Position numbers and translations under genes: made by a program. The notes beneath the pieces are model-generated. The model worked only from the letters and a program-made list of their open reading frames with translations, was not told where the DNA came from and did not search any database. From Candidatus Odinarchaeota archaeon (lineage in GTDB: Archaea; Asgardarchaeota; JAGGXT01), in NCBI GenBank assembly GCA_021162905.1, contig JAGGXT010000290.1, positions 1 to 6,290 on the forward strand: 6,290 nt of DNA. The letters are read 5' to 3'. Position 1 is the first letter of the stretch. Each line of letters begins with the position of its first letter. Positions 1 to 5,640 of this stretch are shown piece after piece.

Positions 1-71
1 CATATATTGCATTTAGAAATATGTCTGCCTCATTGTAGTAGTAGCTACTTTTAACTCAAAGACCAATTAGC

Positions 72-117
72 CTATTTTAAAAAATTTAATTACCATAACT
101 AAAAATAAATTGAGGTG
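72..117 (+). promoter_or_regulatory. Promoter and ribosome binding site of the phosphorylase gene
   Basis: An AT-only stretch at 76-88 (TTTAAAAAATTTA) is a plausible archaeal TATA box. Initiation about 25 bases downstream would leave a short leader of roughly 15-20 bases. GAGGTG at 112-117 lies six bases before the ATG at 124 and matches the archaeal anti-Shine-Dalgarno, which supports that start. The TATA assignment is inference in an AT-rich background. The Shine-Dalgarno is clear. Confidence 0.5.
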
Positions 118-123
118 TGCTAA

Positions 124-876
124 ATGAGCAACATAATCCAACCATCAATAATGTGTAAAAAAGGTGATATCTCTGAAAAAGTAATAATCACTGGTGACCC
201 GAGACGCGTACCGATGATAGCATCATTATTGGAAGATTCTTACAAGGTTGCGGAAAATAGACAATATGTAACTTACAATGGGTACTGGAAAGATGAAAAA
301 ATAACTATCCTTTCGACAGGTATTGGTGCGCCTGCAACTGCGATAGCTCTAGAAGAAGCAAAAAACATTGGTGCAAAGAAAATAATTCGTGTTGGAACCG
401 CTGGGGCTATGCAACCAAAAATAGCCATTGGCGACATAATTATTCCTTTTGCCGCAGTTCGAGATGAACGGACAAGTTTAAATTATGCACAATCCTCTTT
501 CCCAGCCGTTGCAGATCCTACTCTTTATTTCAGATTAAATTTCTTCGCCGAAAAGGAGAAAATTAAAACATACAAGGGTATTATATGGTCTTCAGATGTT
601 TACTACATGAGCAATTATGATGAGTTAGTTAATTATTGGAGTGCTAGAAGAATAGTAGCTGTAGAAATGGAATGCTCAATCTTATTTACATTTGCATACA
701 TTAAGGGAATACAAAGTGCGGCAATTCTAGTTATCGACGGCAATCTAGTAGAAGGAACTATGAAAAAAGCTATGGATGAAAAACAATTAGAAAAGGATAA
801 AAAAGTAATAAATGAAAGACTAAAAATAGCATCAAAAATAGCTTTTAATGCGATCTTAGACAATATACATGATTGA
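124..876 (+). CDS. Nucleoside phosphorylase, PNP/UDP family (uridine or methylthioadenosine phosphorylase-like)
   Basis: This intact 250-residue protein of the family-1 nucleoside phosphorylases should cleave a purine or pyrimidine nucleoside with phosphate, giving the free base and ribose-1-phosphate (or methylthioribose-1-phosphate), in the cytoplasm. Seen directly: GDPRRV at 24-29 with a phosphate-loop Gly24, Arg46, the STGIG turn at 64-68, RVGTAGAMQP at 89-98 (phosphate Arg and Thr), SFPAVAD at 125-131 as in bacterial uridine phosphorylases, SSD at 156-158, and VEMEC at 180-184, where Met-Glu binds the ribose. The length is normal for the family. From memory, the region 156-211 most resembles Sulfolobus methylthioadenosine phosphorylase, but where that enzyme and other purine-type members read SDN, this one reads IDGN (204-207). 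The expected catalytic Asp position is therefore Gly, with an Asp one residue earlier. Substrate is unassigned: uridine, purine nucleoside and methylthioadenosine all remain possible. The next genes on either side give no functional link. Confidence 0.93.
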   Translation: MSNIIQPSIMCKKGDISEKVIITGDPRRVPMIASLLEDSYKVAENRQYVTYNGYWKDEKITILSTGIGAPATAIALEEAKNIGAKKIIRVGTAGAMQPKIAIGDIIIPFAAVRDERTSLNYAQSSFPAVADPTLYFRLNFFAEKEKIKTYKGIIWSSDVYYMSNYDELVNYWSARRIVAVEMECSILFTFAYIKGIQSAAILVIDGNLVEGTMKKAMDEKQLEKDKKVINERLKIASKIAFNAILDNIHD

Positions 877-926
877 CTACCTAAGATGGTTTTCTAATGA
901 TTTCTTGCTTTTATTAGCGTCAATGA

Positions 927-967
927 CTTTTGACTCCTAAAAGACTAAAACTTTACTTTTTATATTT
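927..967 (+). terminator. Possible T-rich terminator after the phosphorylase gene
   Basis: A weak hairpin (CTTTT at 927-931, AAAAG at 939-943) is followed by ACTTTTTATATTT at 955-967. Archaeal transcription can stop at T-runs with little or no hairpin, so this is the best candidate terminator downstream of 876. The same 13 bases recur at 1012-1024. The rest of 877-1087 shows no gene. Confidence 0.25.
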
Positions 968-1087
968 AATCCATAAAAAATTGTTGTTATCACATTAGGG
1001 GCGACAAATTCACTTTTTATATTTGCCTTTTGAAACTATTACGATTTAGATGGATTTATACTTATTCGGCTCCTTTAGCATTAGTGA

Positions 1088-1330
1088 TGCAATGAGAAGA
1101 ATGGAAAAATATTGGAATATTGGAAATACAAGTTAAGGCGGCTTGGCTTGCCGGTCGAGTACGTTAATCCGAAAATTCTCCTAAGACCTACTCTCTGCTC
1201 TGGCCGCCATGCAGCCTATGAGGCATGTTGATGAGATGCAAAAAGCGTCACCTAATCATCGATAGGGTGTTGTGGCGATCTTGAACCTTCAAATGTGGGG
1301 CTCCAGGGTTACCCTGAAAGCCTATTAGGG
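1088..1330 (+). pseudogene. tnpB: Decayed C-terminal fragment of a TnpB/OrfB protein (IS200/IS605 family), copy 1
   Basis: Short conserved blocks of TnpB, the RNA-guided nuclease carried by IS200/IS605 elements, appear in the correct order but in different frames. From 1130, KLRRLGLPVEYVNPK is read; the V-x-x-V-N-P-K block precedes the zinc-finger motif in this family. One base appears lost at about 1174, after which NSPKTYS can be read, matching the family's N-x-S-K-T-C-S. The first CxxC pair that should follow is mangled. At 1261-1266 Asp-Arg is encoded, and after one missing base (GATAGGGTG where GATAGGGATG would keep frame) 1269-1325 reads VVAILNLQMWGSRVTLKAY and a stop. This matches the family's C-terminal D-R-D-V-x-A-x-L-N-L block, which holds the last RuvC Asp. 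The N-terminal two thirds were not found upstream, so the copy is truncated as well as frameshifted and cannot make active protein. The TnpB assignment rests on remembered family motifs. Confidence 0.75.
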
Positions 1331-1633
1331 GTGTCAGCCTCGATAATGGGGGAACGGTTAGTAGATAAAAACTCACTTATTTCTATGAAAGTTTATTAAC
1401 CGTGAACCCACTAACTAACTAGTATGAACTCATAGTTAAAACCAAATGATTGGACCACCCACTCTACTAAGTTGGATCTGCTAAATTGCTTGTAAATGTG
1501 TTTATTTTTATTTTCTCGTAATTGCAGAGAGGTATTTTAAATTCTTATTTTATTACTCACAATGACTTCATCATATCAGAAAAGTATCAATCTTAAAAAT
1601 GTTTATAATACTAAGGAACGAAAAATTAAGTAG
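1331..1633. other. Non-coding stretch between transposon relic and next ORF
   Basis: No gene is visible here on either strand. The left half, up to about 1440, may still belong to the IS200/IS605 relic: it holds a 7-bp inverted repeat (1354-1360 and 1397-1403) and a short ACTA tandem repeat at 1410-1421. The right half, from about 1500, is AT-rich without recognisable signals. No tRNA, CRISPR repeat or convincing C/D-box RNA was seen. Confidence 0.5.
1354..1403. repeat. 7-bp inverted repeat just downstream of the TnpB relic
   Basis: ACGGTTA at 1354-1360 pairs perfectly with TAACCGT at 1397-1403 across a 36-base loop. IS200/IS605 elements have subterminal hairpins at their ends, and the 3' part of a tnpB gene overlaps the guide RNA scaffold, so this could be a remnant of either. 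With only 7 bp it could also be chance. Confidence 0.25.
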
Positions 1634-1645
1634 ATGGTGTTTCTA

Positions 1646-1831
1646 ATGTCTTCGCCAAAAAAGAAGGAAAAAGAAGCTAAAGAGATTCTTGATGAGTTAT
1701 TATCTGTCTCAAAAACGATTCTTAATAACATAGTTAAAGACAATACAATGAAAGCTAGTAGGAAAAACGCAGAAAAAGGAAACAAAAGGATTAGTATTAT
1801 CTTATTTTCACTTAAAAATTATTTTGTTTGA
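1646..1831 (+). CDS. Small hypothetical ORF, lysine/glutamate-rich (61 aa), doubtful
   Basis: The 61-codon open frame starts MSSPKKKEKEAKEIL. A weak GGTG at 1636-1639 lies six bases before this ATG; an alternative ATG at 1634 would give 65 residues. The first half is highly charged and could form a helix, and the last dozen residues are hydrophobic and aromatic (ISIILFSLKNYF). I do not recognise it. Its frame is the same one that, after a stop at 1831 and further stops, carries the second TnpB fragment at 1922-2035. It could therefore be the degraded upstream part of that transposon protein rather than an independent gene. No family motif supports either view. Confidence 0.2.
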   Translation: MSSPKKKEKEAKEILDELLSVSKTILNNIVKDNTMKASRKNAEKGNKRISIILFSLKNYFV

Positions 1832-1891
1832 TTTTTAGATTATGTTGATAAATTCGGAAATGAGGAATATTATTCGTACTTAATTTGATAG

Positions 1892-2035
1892 GAAGTTATT
1901 ATCCTCTTGGTGTATCATTAAATAGGTATCTTCCAGAGACTTAAGGAAAAAGCGGAAGAGAATGGAATAGAGATTGAAGAGGTAAGCAAATATAAGACTT
2001 TGAGTATGTGTCCATTTGATCATTTAGACTATTAA
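1892..2035 (+). pseudogene. tnpB: Decayed C-terminal fragment of a TnpB-like protein, copy 2
   Basis: After in-frame stops at 1886-1891 and 1919-1921, the frame 1922-2035 reads a coherent TnpB-like segment with FQRLKEKAEENGIEIEEV followed by KYKTLSMCPF. In TnpB proteins an amphipathic helix of the type R-L-x-x-K-A-E-x-x-G-I-x-V leads into V-x-x-Y-x-T-S-x-x-C-P, the entry to the zinc finger. The frame stops soon after CPFDH, before the second Cys pair and the final RuvC Asp block, so the C-terminal end is missing. A +2 reading of 1880-1920 (GSYYPLGVSLNRYL) may be the preceding residues, implying a frameshift near 1925. This relic is distinct from copy 1, because both contain the same part of the protein with different sequence. 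Recognition is by motif resemblance only. Confidence 0.6.
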
Positions 2036-2044
2036 GTTTAGTGT

Positions 2045-2099
2045 AAAAAAAGTGTTAGGGGGAAAATTTATAATTAATTCATTTTTGCTCCCTAACACT
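2045..2099 (-). terminator. Hairpin with T7 tail, likely terminator of the minus-strand oxidoreductase gene
   Basis: AGTGTTAGGG at 2051-2060 pairs perfectly with CCCTAACACT at 2090-2099, with a 29-base AT-rich loop. Read on the minus strand, the stem is followed by seven T residues (A-run at 2045-2051 on +). It sits 18 bases beyond the last codon of the minus-strand pseudogene, and no T-run follows it on the + side, so the polarity fits a minus-strand terminator. A transposon end or small inverted-repeat element is the alternative, since the second TnpB relic ends only 16 bases away. Confidence 0.5.
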
Positions 2100-2116
2100 C
2101 AATAAAAATGGGATGC

Positions 2117-2697
2117 TTATTTCCAGCGTTTTTCCTCTTTCCAAGGGTCACCTATAGGGTGATACCCTCTATTTTCCCAATATCCCATTTTATTCTCTAT
2201 CATGTATTCTATACCACTTAACCATTTGCACTTTTCCAAGCGTAAAGGCGAGGCACTATTATTCTGAGAAGCCCTCCATGCTCTGGTGGAAGTCATTTTC
2301 CTTCAAGCTTAAATGCAAGAATTACATTACCTTTTAGCAGAAACTCTAGAGGAACATTGGTTTCATACCCATCATAGGATCTAAGCATCACATATTTCGC
2401 TTCTGGTCTTGGTTTTGCAAGTTTATGTATTTCGATGAATGGAATTCCTTCCCATTCAATATCTAAAATGGACCACCTAGTTACACAATGAAAATCCGTT
2501 CTCAACTTTATTTTGGGTAATTTCATCAAGTCATCCCAAGTTAACTCTAACTCCTTTTTGACAGCACCATAAATTTTTAGCTTGAACTCACTCAAACTAA
2601 CTTTAGGGATATACGCTTAGTGAAGAACAGGAAATTTCTCTTTAGAAAGCACTTTCTGTCCAGGTGGAATTTTTCTTTTACTTGCATTTTCTAACAT
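2117..2697 (-). pseudogene. Sulfite-oxidase-like molybdopterin oxidoreductase, broken by two stops and a frameshift
   Basis: The gene reads as an almost complete member of the small archaeal/bacterial sulfite-oxidase-fold oxidoreductases (COG2041 type, about 190-200 residues). These bind a molybdenum cofactor through one Cys and act in the cytoplasm; the physiological substrate is generally unknown. From an ATG at 2697: IPPGQKVLSKEKFPVLH, then TAA at 2617-2619 where an aromatic residue is typical, then YIPKV, FKLKIYGAV, LTWDDLMKLP, and the cofactor block DFHCVTRWS with the Mo-ligand Cys at ancestral residue 71. WEGIPF, YDGYETNVPL and ILAFKLEGK follow. TGA at 2293-2295 interrupts, yet LPPEHGGLLRIIVP continues in frame. 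One base is missing at about 2225 (GCAAATGG for GCAAAATGG). After that, WLSGIEYM and GDPWKEEKRWK lead to the natural stop at 2117. With the lost base restored the gene has 194 codons, the normal family length. Three independent lesions argue for decay rather than readthrough. It lies downstream of the copA operon on the same strand but has its own possible TATA box. Confidence 0.85.
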
Positions 2698-2700
2698 TTT

Positions 2701-2737
2701 AATCCCCAAGCAAGAAAGAAAATAAGATATATTAAAA
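2701..2737 (-). promoter_or_regulatory. Possible promoter and ribosome binding site of the oxidoreductase pseudogene
   Basis: On the minus strand, TTTTAATATA (2737-2728) is a plausible TATA box about 35 bases before the ATG at 2697. GGGGATT (2707-2701) could act as a weak ribosome binding site just ahead of it. This suggests that the oxidoreductase once had its own promoter and was not strictly part of the copA transcript. Confidence 0.35.
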
Positions 2738-2793
2738 GGATTCTATATTTAATGTCTATTGGTTATCTATGTAACTGCTCCTATTACTATTTC

Positions 2794-3044
2794 TTAGATT
2801 AATCTAAAGCCGCATGTTAGACAATACTGTAAATTTGGTGGTACTGGATTTTTACAATTAGGACAGATGTTATTTAATGGTGTAGGAGATTGTGATGTGG
2901 GCTGACTTAGTTGTGGCGTTTGGCAACGGACTTGTTGTTGGTACTCCAAACATATTTCTATGTTGCATCATCTGATTAAAATCCATCATTTCATCCATAC
3001 CCATGTTTCTCATCTAAAATCCTTAATATTACTTCCTTAATCAT
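2794..3044 (-). pseudogene. Small Met/His-rich zinc-ribbon gene behind copA, split over three frames
   Basis: The translation start is strongly marked: GGAGGTGA (3057-3050) lies five bases before ATG 3044, 31 bases after the copA stop. That ATG opens only a 17-residue frame (MIKEVILRILDEKHGYG). The next frame, from ATG 3013, reads MRNMGMDEMMDFNQMMQHR and then NMFGVPTTSPLPN, with eight Met and one His in 21 residues. Shifting once more, a third frame reads QLSQPTSQSPTPLNN and then ICPNCKNPVPP and YCLTCGFRLI to a stop at 2794. This is a typical zinc ribbon with CxxC-x(9)-CxxC spacing. Each piece is coherent and they lie in order, so two net +1 shifts (251 bases, 249 without them) would give one protein of about 82 residues. 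The middle Met cluster resembles copper-binding Met motifs (inference). Position in the copA operon suggests a role in copper handling, such as a chaperone or sensor. Alternatives are two overlapping tiny genes, or sequencing indels. Confidence 0.55.
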
Positions 3045-3049
3045 ATTTT

Positions 3050-3057
3050 TCACCTCC
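3050..3057 (-). promoter_or_regulatory. Strong Shine-Dalgarno for the small gene behind copA
   Basis: GGAGGTGA on the minus strand is complementary over eight bases to the archaeal 16S rRNA 3' end and is spaced five bases from the ATG at 3044. It is the best ribosome binding site in the window. This is the main reason to think that the reading frame starting at 3044 was, or is, really translated. Confidence 0.75.
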
Positions 3058-3061
3058 TTTT

Positions 3062-3079
3062 ATAAGTCTCAAGACTTAT
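3062..3079 (-). repeat. Perfect 8-bp inverted repeat spanning the copA stop codon
   Basis: ATAAGTCT at 3062-3069 and AGACTTAT at 3072-3079 form a perfect palindrome with a 2-base centre. It overlaps the copA stop codon (3076-3078) and ends just upstream of the Shine-Dalgarno of the next gene. It may fold as an RNA hairpin that tunes expression between copA and the downstream gene, or act as a dimeric regulator site. Its minus-strand right arm continues into CTTATAAAAGG, which also resembles a TATA box and would place a transcript start near 3037. Confidence 0.5.
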
Positions 3080-5484
3080 TTTGGATTATATCTCTTTAAT
3101 AACAATGAGTTTGATACAACAGTTACACTGCTTGCGGCCATAGCCCCAGCAGCCCATTCGGGCCTAAATAATATTCCAAGTGTTGGATAAAGAGCCCCAG
3201 CGGCTATGGGAATCAGTATTAAATTATAAATCATTGCCCAGAAGAAATTTTGTTTTATTTTTGAAAGAGTTTTCTGGCTAAGTTTTATTGCTTTAACAAC
3301 ATCTCTTAAGTCGTTTCTCATAAGTACAATCTCACCACTTTCCATTGCGATATCAGTTCCAGAGCTTACCGCTATTCCTATATCTGCTTGTGCCAATGCG
3401 GGAGCATCATTTATGCCATCCCCTACAAAGATGACTATTTCTCCTGTCTCTTGAAGGTTCTTCACTTCATTTGCTTTATCTTGTGGTAAAACTTCTGCTA
3501 AAACATAATCTACATTGAGTTGTTTAGCTATGGCTTTAGCTGTTCTTCTATTGTCTCCCGTAATTATTCCAACCTTTTTACCCATCCTATGAAGCTCTTC
3601 TACCACTTCTTTTGCATATTTTTTAATTGTATCGGCTATTCCAATTATCCCGACTATATTTCCATCTACTGCGACAATTATTGTTGTTTTTGCAAAATCT
3701 TCAAGTTCATGTAAAATATGTTCAACTTCTTCAATCGAGTATCCTCTCTCAAGAAACAGCTTTCTATTTCCGACCAGAATTTCTTTTCCATCAACTACTG
3801 CCATTATTCCCATTCCAGTTATTGTTTCAAAGCTTTGAGGTTCTTTGATCTCCAAACCAAGTTCTTGAGCTTTTCTAACTATAGCTTCTCCTAAAGGATG
3901 TTCTGATCTTTTCTCAGCAGAAGCAACCAAACTTAAAAGTTCTTTCTCATCAAAGTTTAAGGCTATAACATCAGTAACCTCAGGTTTTCCTTTCGTTAAT
4001 GTTCCCGTCTTGTCGAAGAGTACAATTGTTGCTTTTCTTGCAATCTCCAAGACCTCACCATTTTTTATTAAAATTCCCATTTCAGCACCCTTTCCCATTC
4101 CAACCGTTAAAGCTGTTGGAGTTGCTAGACCAAAAGCGCATGGGCAAGCAATTACTAAAACACTAATCAATGTTACGAATGCAAAGAGTAGTGGTTGCTT
4201 ATCAATGAAAAACCAGTAAATGAATGATGTTAGAGCGACTAGAAGTACAACTGGAATAAAGTAAGTTATTATTTTATCTGCAACCCTTTGTATTGGTGGT
4301 CTGGTGCTTTGTGCTTCCTCTACAAGCTTAATAATTTGTGCTAAAACGGTATCTCTACCGACTCTTCTTGCTTCAATTTTCAGAACGGAATTTTTGTTAA
4401 TAGTTCCTCCTATTACTTCGTCTCCCTTTTTCTTTAAATTCGGTAGGGGCTCACCAGTAATCATTGATTCATCGACGTAACTCTCTCCCTCAATTACGAT
4501 TCCATCAACAGGAATTCTTTCTCCAGGTTTAACTATTACAATGTCGCCTACTTTAACTTGTATTATTGGAATCTCTATTTCTTTTCCGTCTCTAATTACA
4601 GTTGCTTTCTTTGGTTGTAATCCCATTAATTTTTTAATTGCTTCACTTGTTCTTCCCTTTGCTATATTTTCTAAATATCTACCAAGTAACAAAAAGGCTA
4701 AGAGCAATACACTTGCCTCATAGAAATTATAATCTGGTGGCAATATATTTAACGTTGTTAGCACACTTGCCATATACGCTGAGCCAACACCCATCGAGTA
4801 CATTACATCCATATTAAGTATTTTATTTCTTAGAGCTCTAATAGCGGCTAAGAACATTTGCTTTCCAGAGTATATGATAACAGGCGTTGCTAGCATAAAT
4901 TGAATCCAAGTCACGTATGGGTTCTCAAAATTAAGACCAATAAGCCACCCATAGACCATCATGGATAATATTCCACCAAAGACCCAAGCAACAATTAGCT
5001 TTTTCTTCATATCACTGAGGTATTTTTCTCTTGCTTCTCTTTCTATATCTGTGCTTTCCTCACTTTCAACTCTCAAGAACTTATATCCAATTTTCTCTAT
5101 TGTGGCTTTAATGTCCTCCATGGTGATTAATGTTGGATCATAACTGACTGCAGCTTTTTCAGTTGCTAAATTCACCTTGATATCTAAGATCCCAGAATTC
5201 CTTTTTAATGTAGTTTCTATCGTTCTAACGCACGATGCGCAACTCATTCCATCAATTCTTATAATTGCATCTCTTTTTTCTCTGACTACACCATAACCGA
5301 TACTTTCTATGGCTTTGATAATTTGTGCTACGCTAACCTTTGATTCGTCAAATTTTATATGAGCACTTTCTGTTGCTAAGTTAACCTTAGCTTCTTTTAC
5401 ACCATCTATTTCCATAAGCGTTAACTCTATTGTTTTAGCGCACGACGCACAAGTCATTCCTGTAATTTTTATATTTATTTCCAT
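3076..5484 (-). CDS. copA: Copper-exporting P1B-1-type ATPase CopA
   Basis: This intact 802-residue Cu+-translocating ATPase of the cytoplasmic membrane uses ATP to remove Cu+ (or Ag+) from the cytosol. Numbered from the ATG at 5484, two N-terminal heavy-metal-binding domains carry GMTCASC (9-15) and GMSCASC (79-85). About eight membrane segments follow, near 161-183, 193-211, 227-247, 255-272, 408-427, 433-454, 747-766 and 777-796. The actuator has TGEP (343-346). The transport site is CPC (447-449), completed by YN (753-754) in the seventh segment and M782 with Ser-Ser 785-786 in the eighth, the Cu+ (P1B-1) signature. The phosphorylation site is DKTGTLT with Asp491; the nucleotide domain has SEHP (527-530) and GMG; the hinge has TGDN (642-645) and GDGINDAP (688-695). 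It resembles Archaeoglobus CopA but lacks a C-terminal metal-binding domain. An upstream in-frame ATG at 5505 adds seven residues but has no good ribosome site. The gene is transcribed away from copR and probably controlled by it. Confidence 0.97.
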   Translation of the reverse strand: MEINIKITGMTCASCAKTIELTLMEIDGVKEAKVNLATESAHIKFDESKVSVAQIIKAIESIGYGVVREKRDAIIRIDGMSCASCVRTIETTLKRNSGILDIKVNLATEKAAVSYDPTLITMEDIKATIEKIGYKFLRVESEESTDIEREAREKYLSDMKKKLIVAWVFGGILSMMVYGWLIGLNFENPYVTWIQFMLATPVIIYSGKQMFLAAIRALRNKILNMDVMYSMGVGSAYMASVLTTLNILPPDYNFYEASVLLLAFLLLGRYLENIAKGRTSEAIKKLMGLQPKKATVIRDGKEIEIPIIQVKVGDIVIVKPGERIPVDGIVIEGESYVDESMITGEPLPNLKKKGDEVIGGTINKNSVLKIEARRVGRDTVLAQIIKLVEEAQSTRPPIQRVADKIITYFIPVVLLVALTSFIYWFFIDKQPLLFAFVTLISVLVIACPCAFGLATPTALTVGMGKGAEMGILIKNGEVLEIARKATIVLFDKTGTLTKGKPEVTDVIALNFDEKELLSLVASAEKRSEHPLGEAIVRKAQELGLEIKEPQSFETITGMGIMAVVDGKEILVGNRKLFLERGYSIEEVEHILHELEDFAKTTIIVAVDGNIVGIIGIADTIKKYAKEVVEELHRMGKKVGIITGDNRRTAKAIAKQLNVDYVLAEVLPQDKANEVKNLQETGEIVIFVGDGINDAPALAQADIGIAVSSGTDIAMESGEIVLMRNDLRDVVKAIKLSQKTLSKIKQNFFWAMIYNLILIPIAAGALYPTLGILFRPEWAAGAMAASSVTVVSNSLLLKRYNPK

Positions 5485-5491
5485 GAAAAAT

Positions 5492-5498
5492 GCACCTC
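5492..5498 (-). promoter_or_regulatory. Ribosome binding site fixing the copA start
   Basis: GAGGTGC on the minus strand lies seven bases before ATG 5484. The in-frame ATG at 5505 lies upstream of this site and would place it inside the coding region, so 5484 (MEINIKITG) is the better start. It also begins directly at the first metal-binding domain. Confidence 0.75.
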
Positions 5499-5561
5499 TA
5501 TACATATTCTTACAAGAAAGATTATTGAAGTTATTTTTTTACAAAATGCAAAAAATGAATT

Positions 5562-5583
5562 GGAAAATCTTATAAATTTGAAA
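5562..5583. promoter_or_regulatory. Shared copA/copR promoter region with a symmetric TATA element
   Basis: CTTATAAATT from 5569 on the + strand reads AATTTATAAG on the minus strand, with the palindrome TTATAA at 5570-5575 in the centre. Read as + it lies about 69 bases before the copR ATG, with an A-rich BRE-like GGAAAATC just upstream. Read as - it lies about 88 bases before the copA ATG. Initiation about 26 bases away on each side would give leaders of roughly 43 (copR) and 62 (copA) bases. A separate copA TATA in the A/T run near 5531-5543 is possible. One element serving both directions is inference. Confidence 0.5.
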
Positions 5584-5608
5584 ACTCAATACCTTTTCAA
5601 AATAAAAA

Positions 5609-5622
5609 GTAATCTGTAATCT
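5609..5622 (+). repeat. Tandem GTAATCT repeat upstream of copR, possible operator
   Basis: GTAATCT occurs twice in direct succession (5609-5615 and 5616-5622), just ahead of the copR Shine-Dalgarno. An inverted copy of its core, AGATTA, lies at 5519-5524 near the copA side. Repeats placed on both flanks of a regulator's own promoter are what an Lrp-type autoregulator might bind, but these are short sequences in AT-rich DNA and the link to CopR is inference. Confidence 0.3.
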
Positions 5623-5640
5623 GTTAGGAGAAAGAAGAGA

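Noticed and set aside
1..71. Possible gene end or RNA at the left edge, including the palindrome AGTAGCTACT at 40-49
   Set aside because: All three + frames stop early without a motif, and a 10-base palindrome alone is weak evidence.
633..863. Minus-strand open frame inside the phosphorylase gene
   Set aside because: It is the antisense shadow of a clearly conserved enzyme and has no start signal or motif of its own.
1081..1480. Structured non-coding RNA such as SRP RNA or RNase P RNA, suggested by its higher GC content
   Set aside because: The conserved cores of these RNAs were not found, and the GC-richer part is explained by TnpB protein motifs.
1603..1785. Minus-strand open frame of 60 codons opposite the charged ORF
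   Set aside because: No ribosome site or recognisable motif. It arises from the antisense of an A-rich stretch.
2991..3044. PadR-like regulator start suggested by the peptide ILRILDEKHGYG
   Set aside because: Only 17 codons remain, no PadR continuation exists in any frame, and the following Met-rich frame fits a different protein.
3520..5143. Several + strand open frames (for example 3520-3714, 4010-4219, 4541-4723)
   Set aside because: All lie antisense within copA, which is intact and conserved over this whole length.
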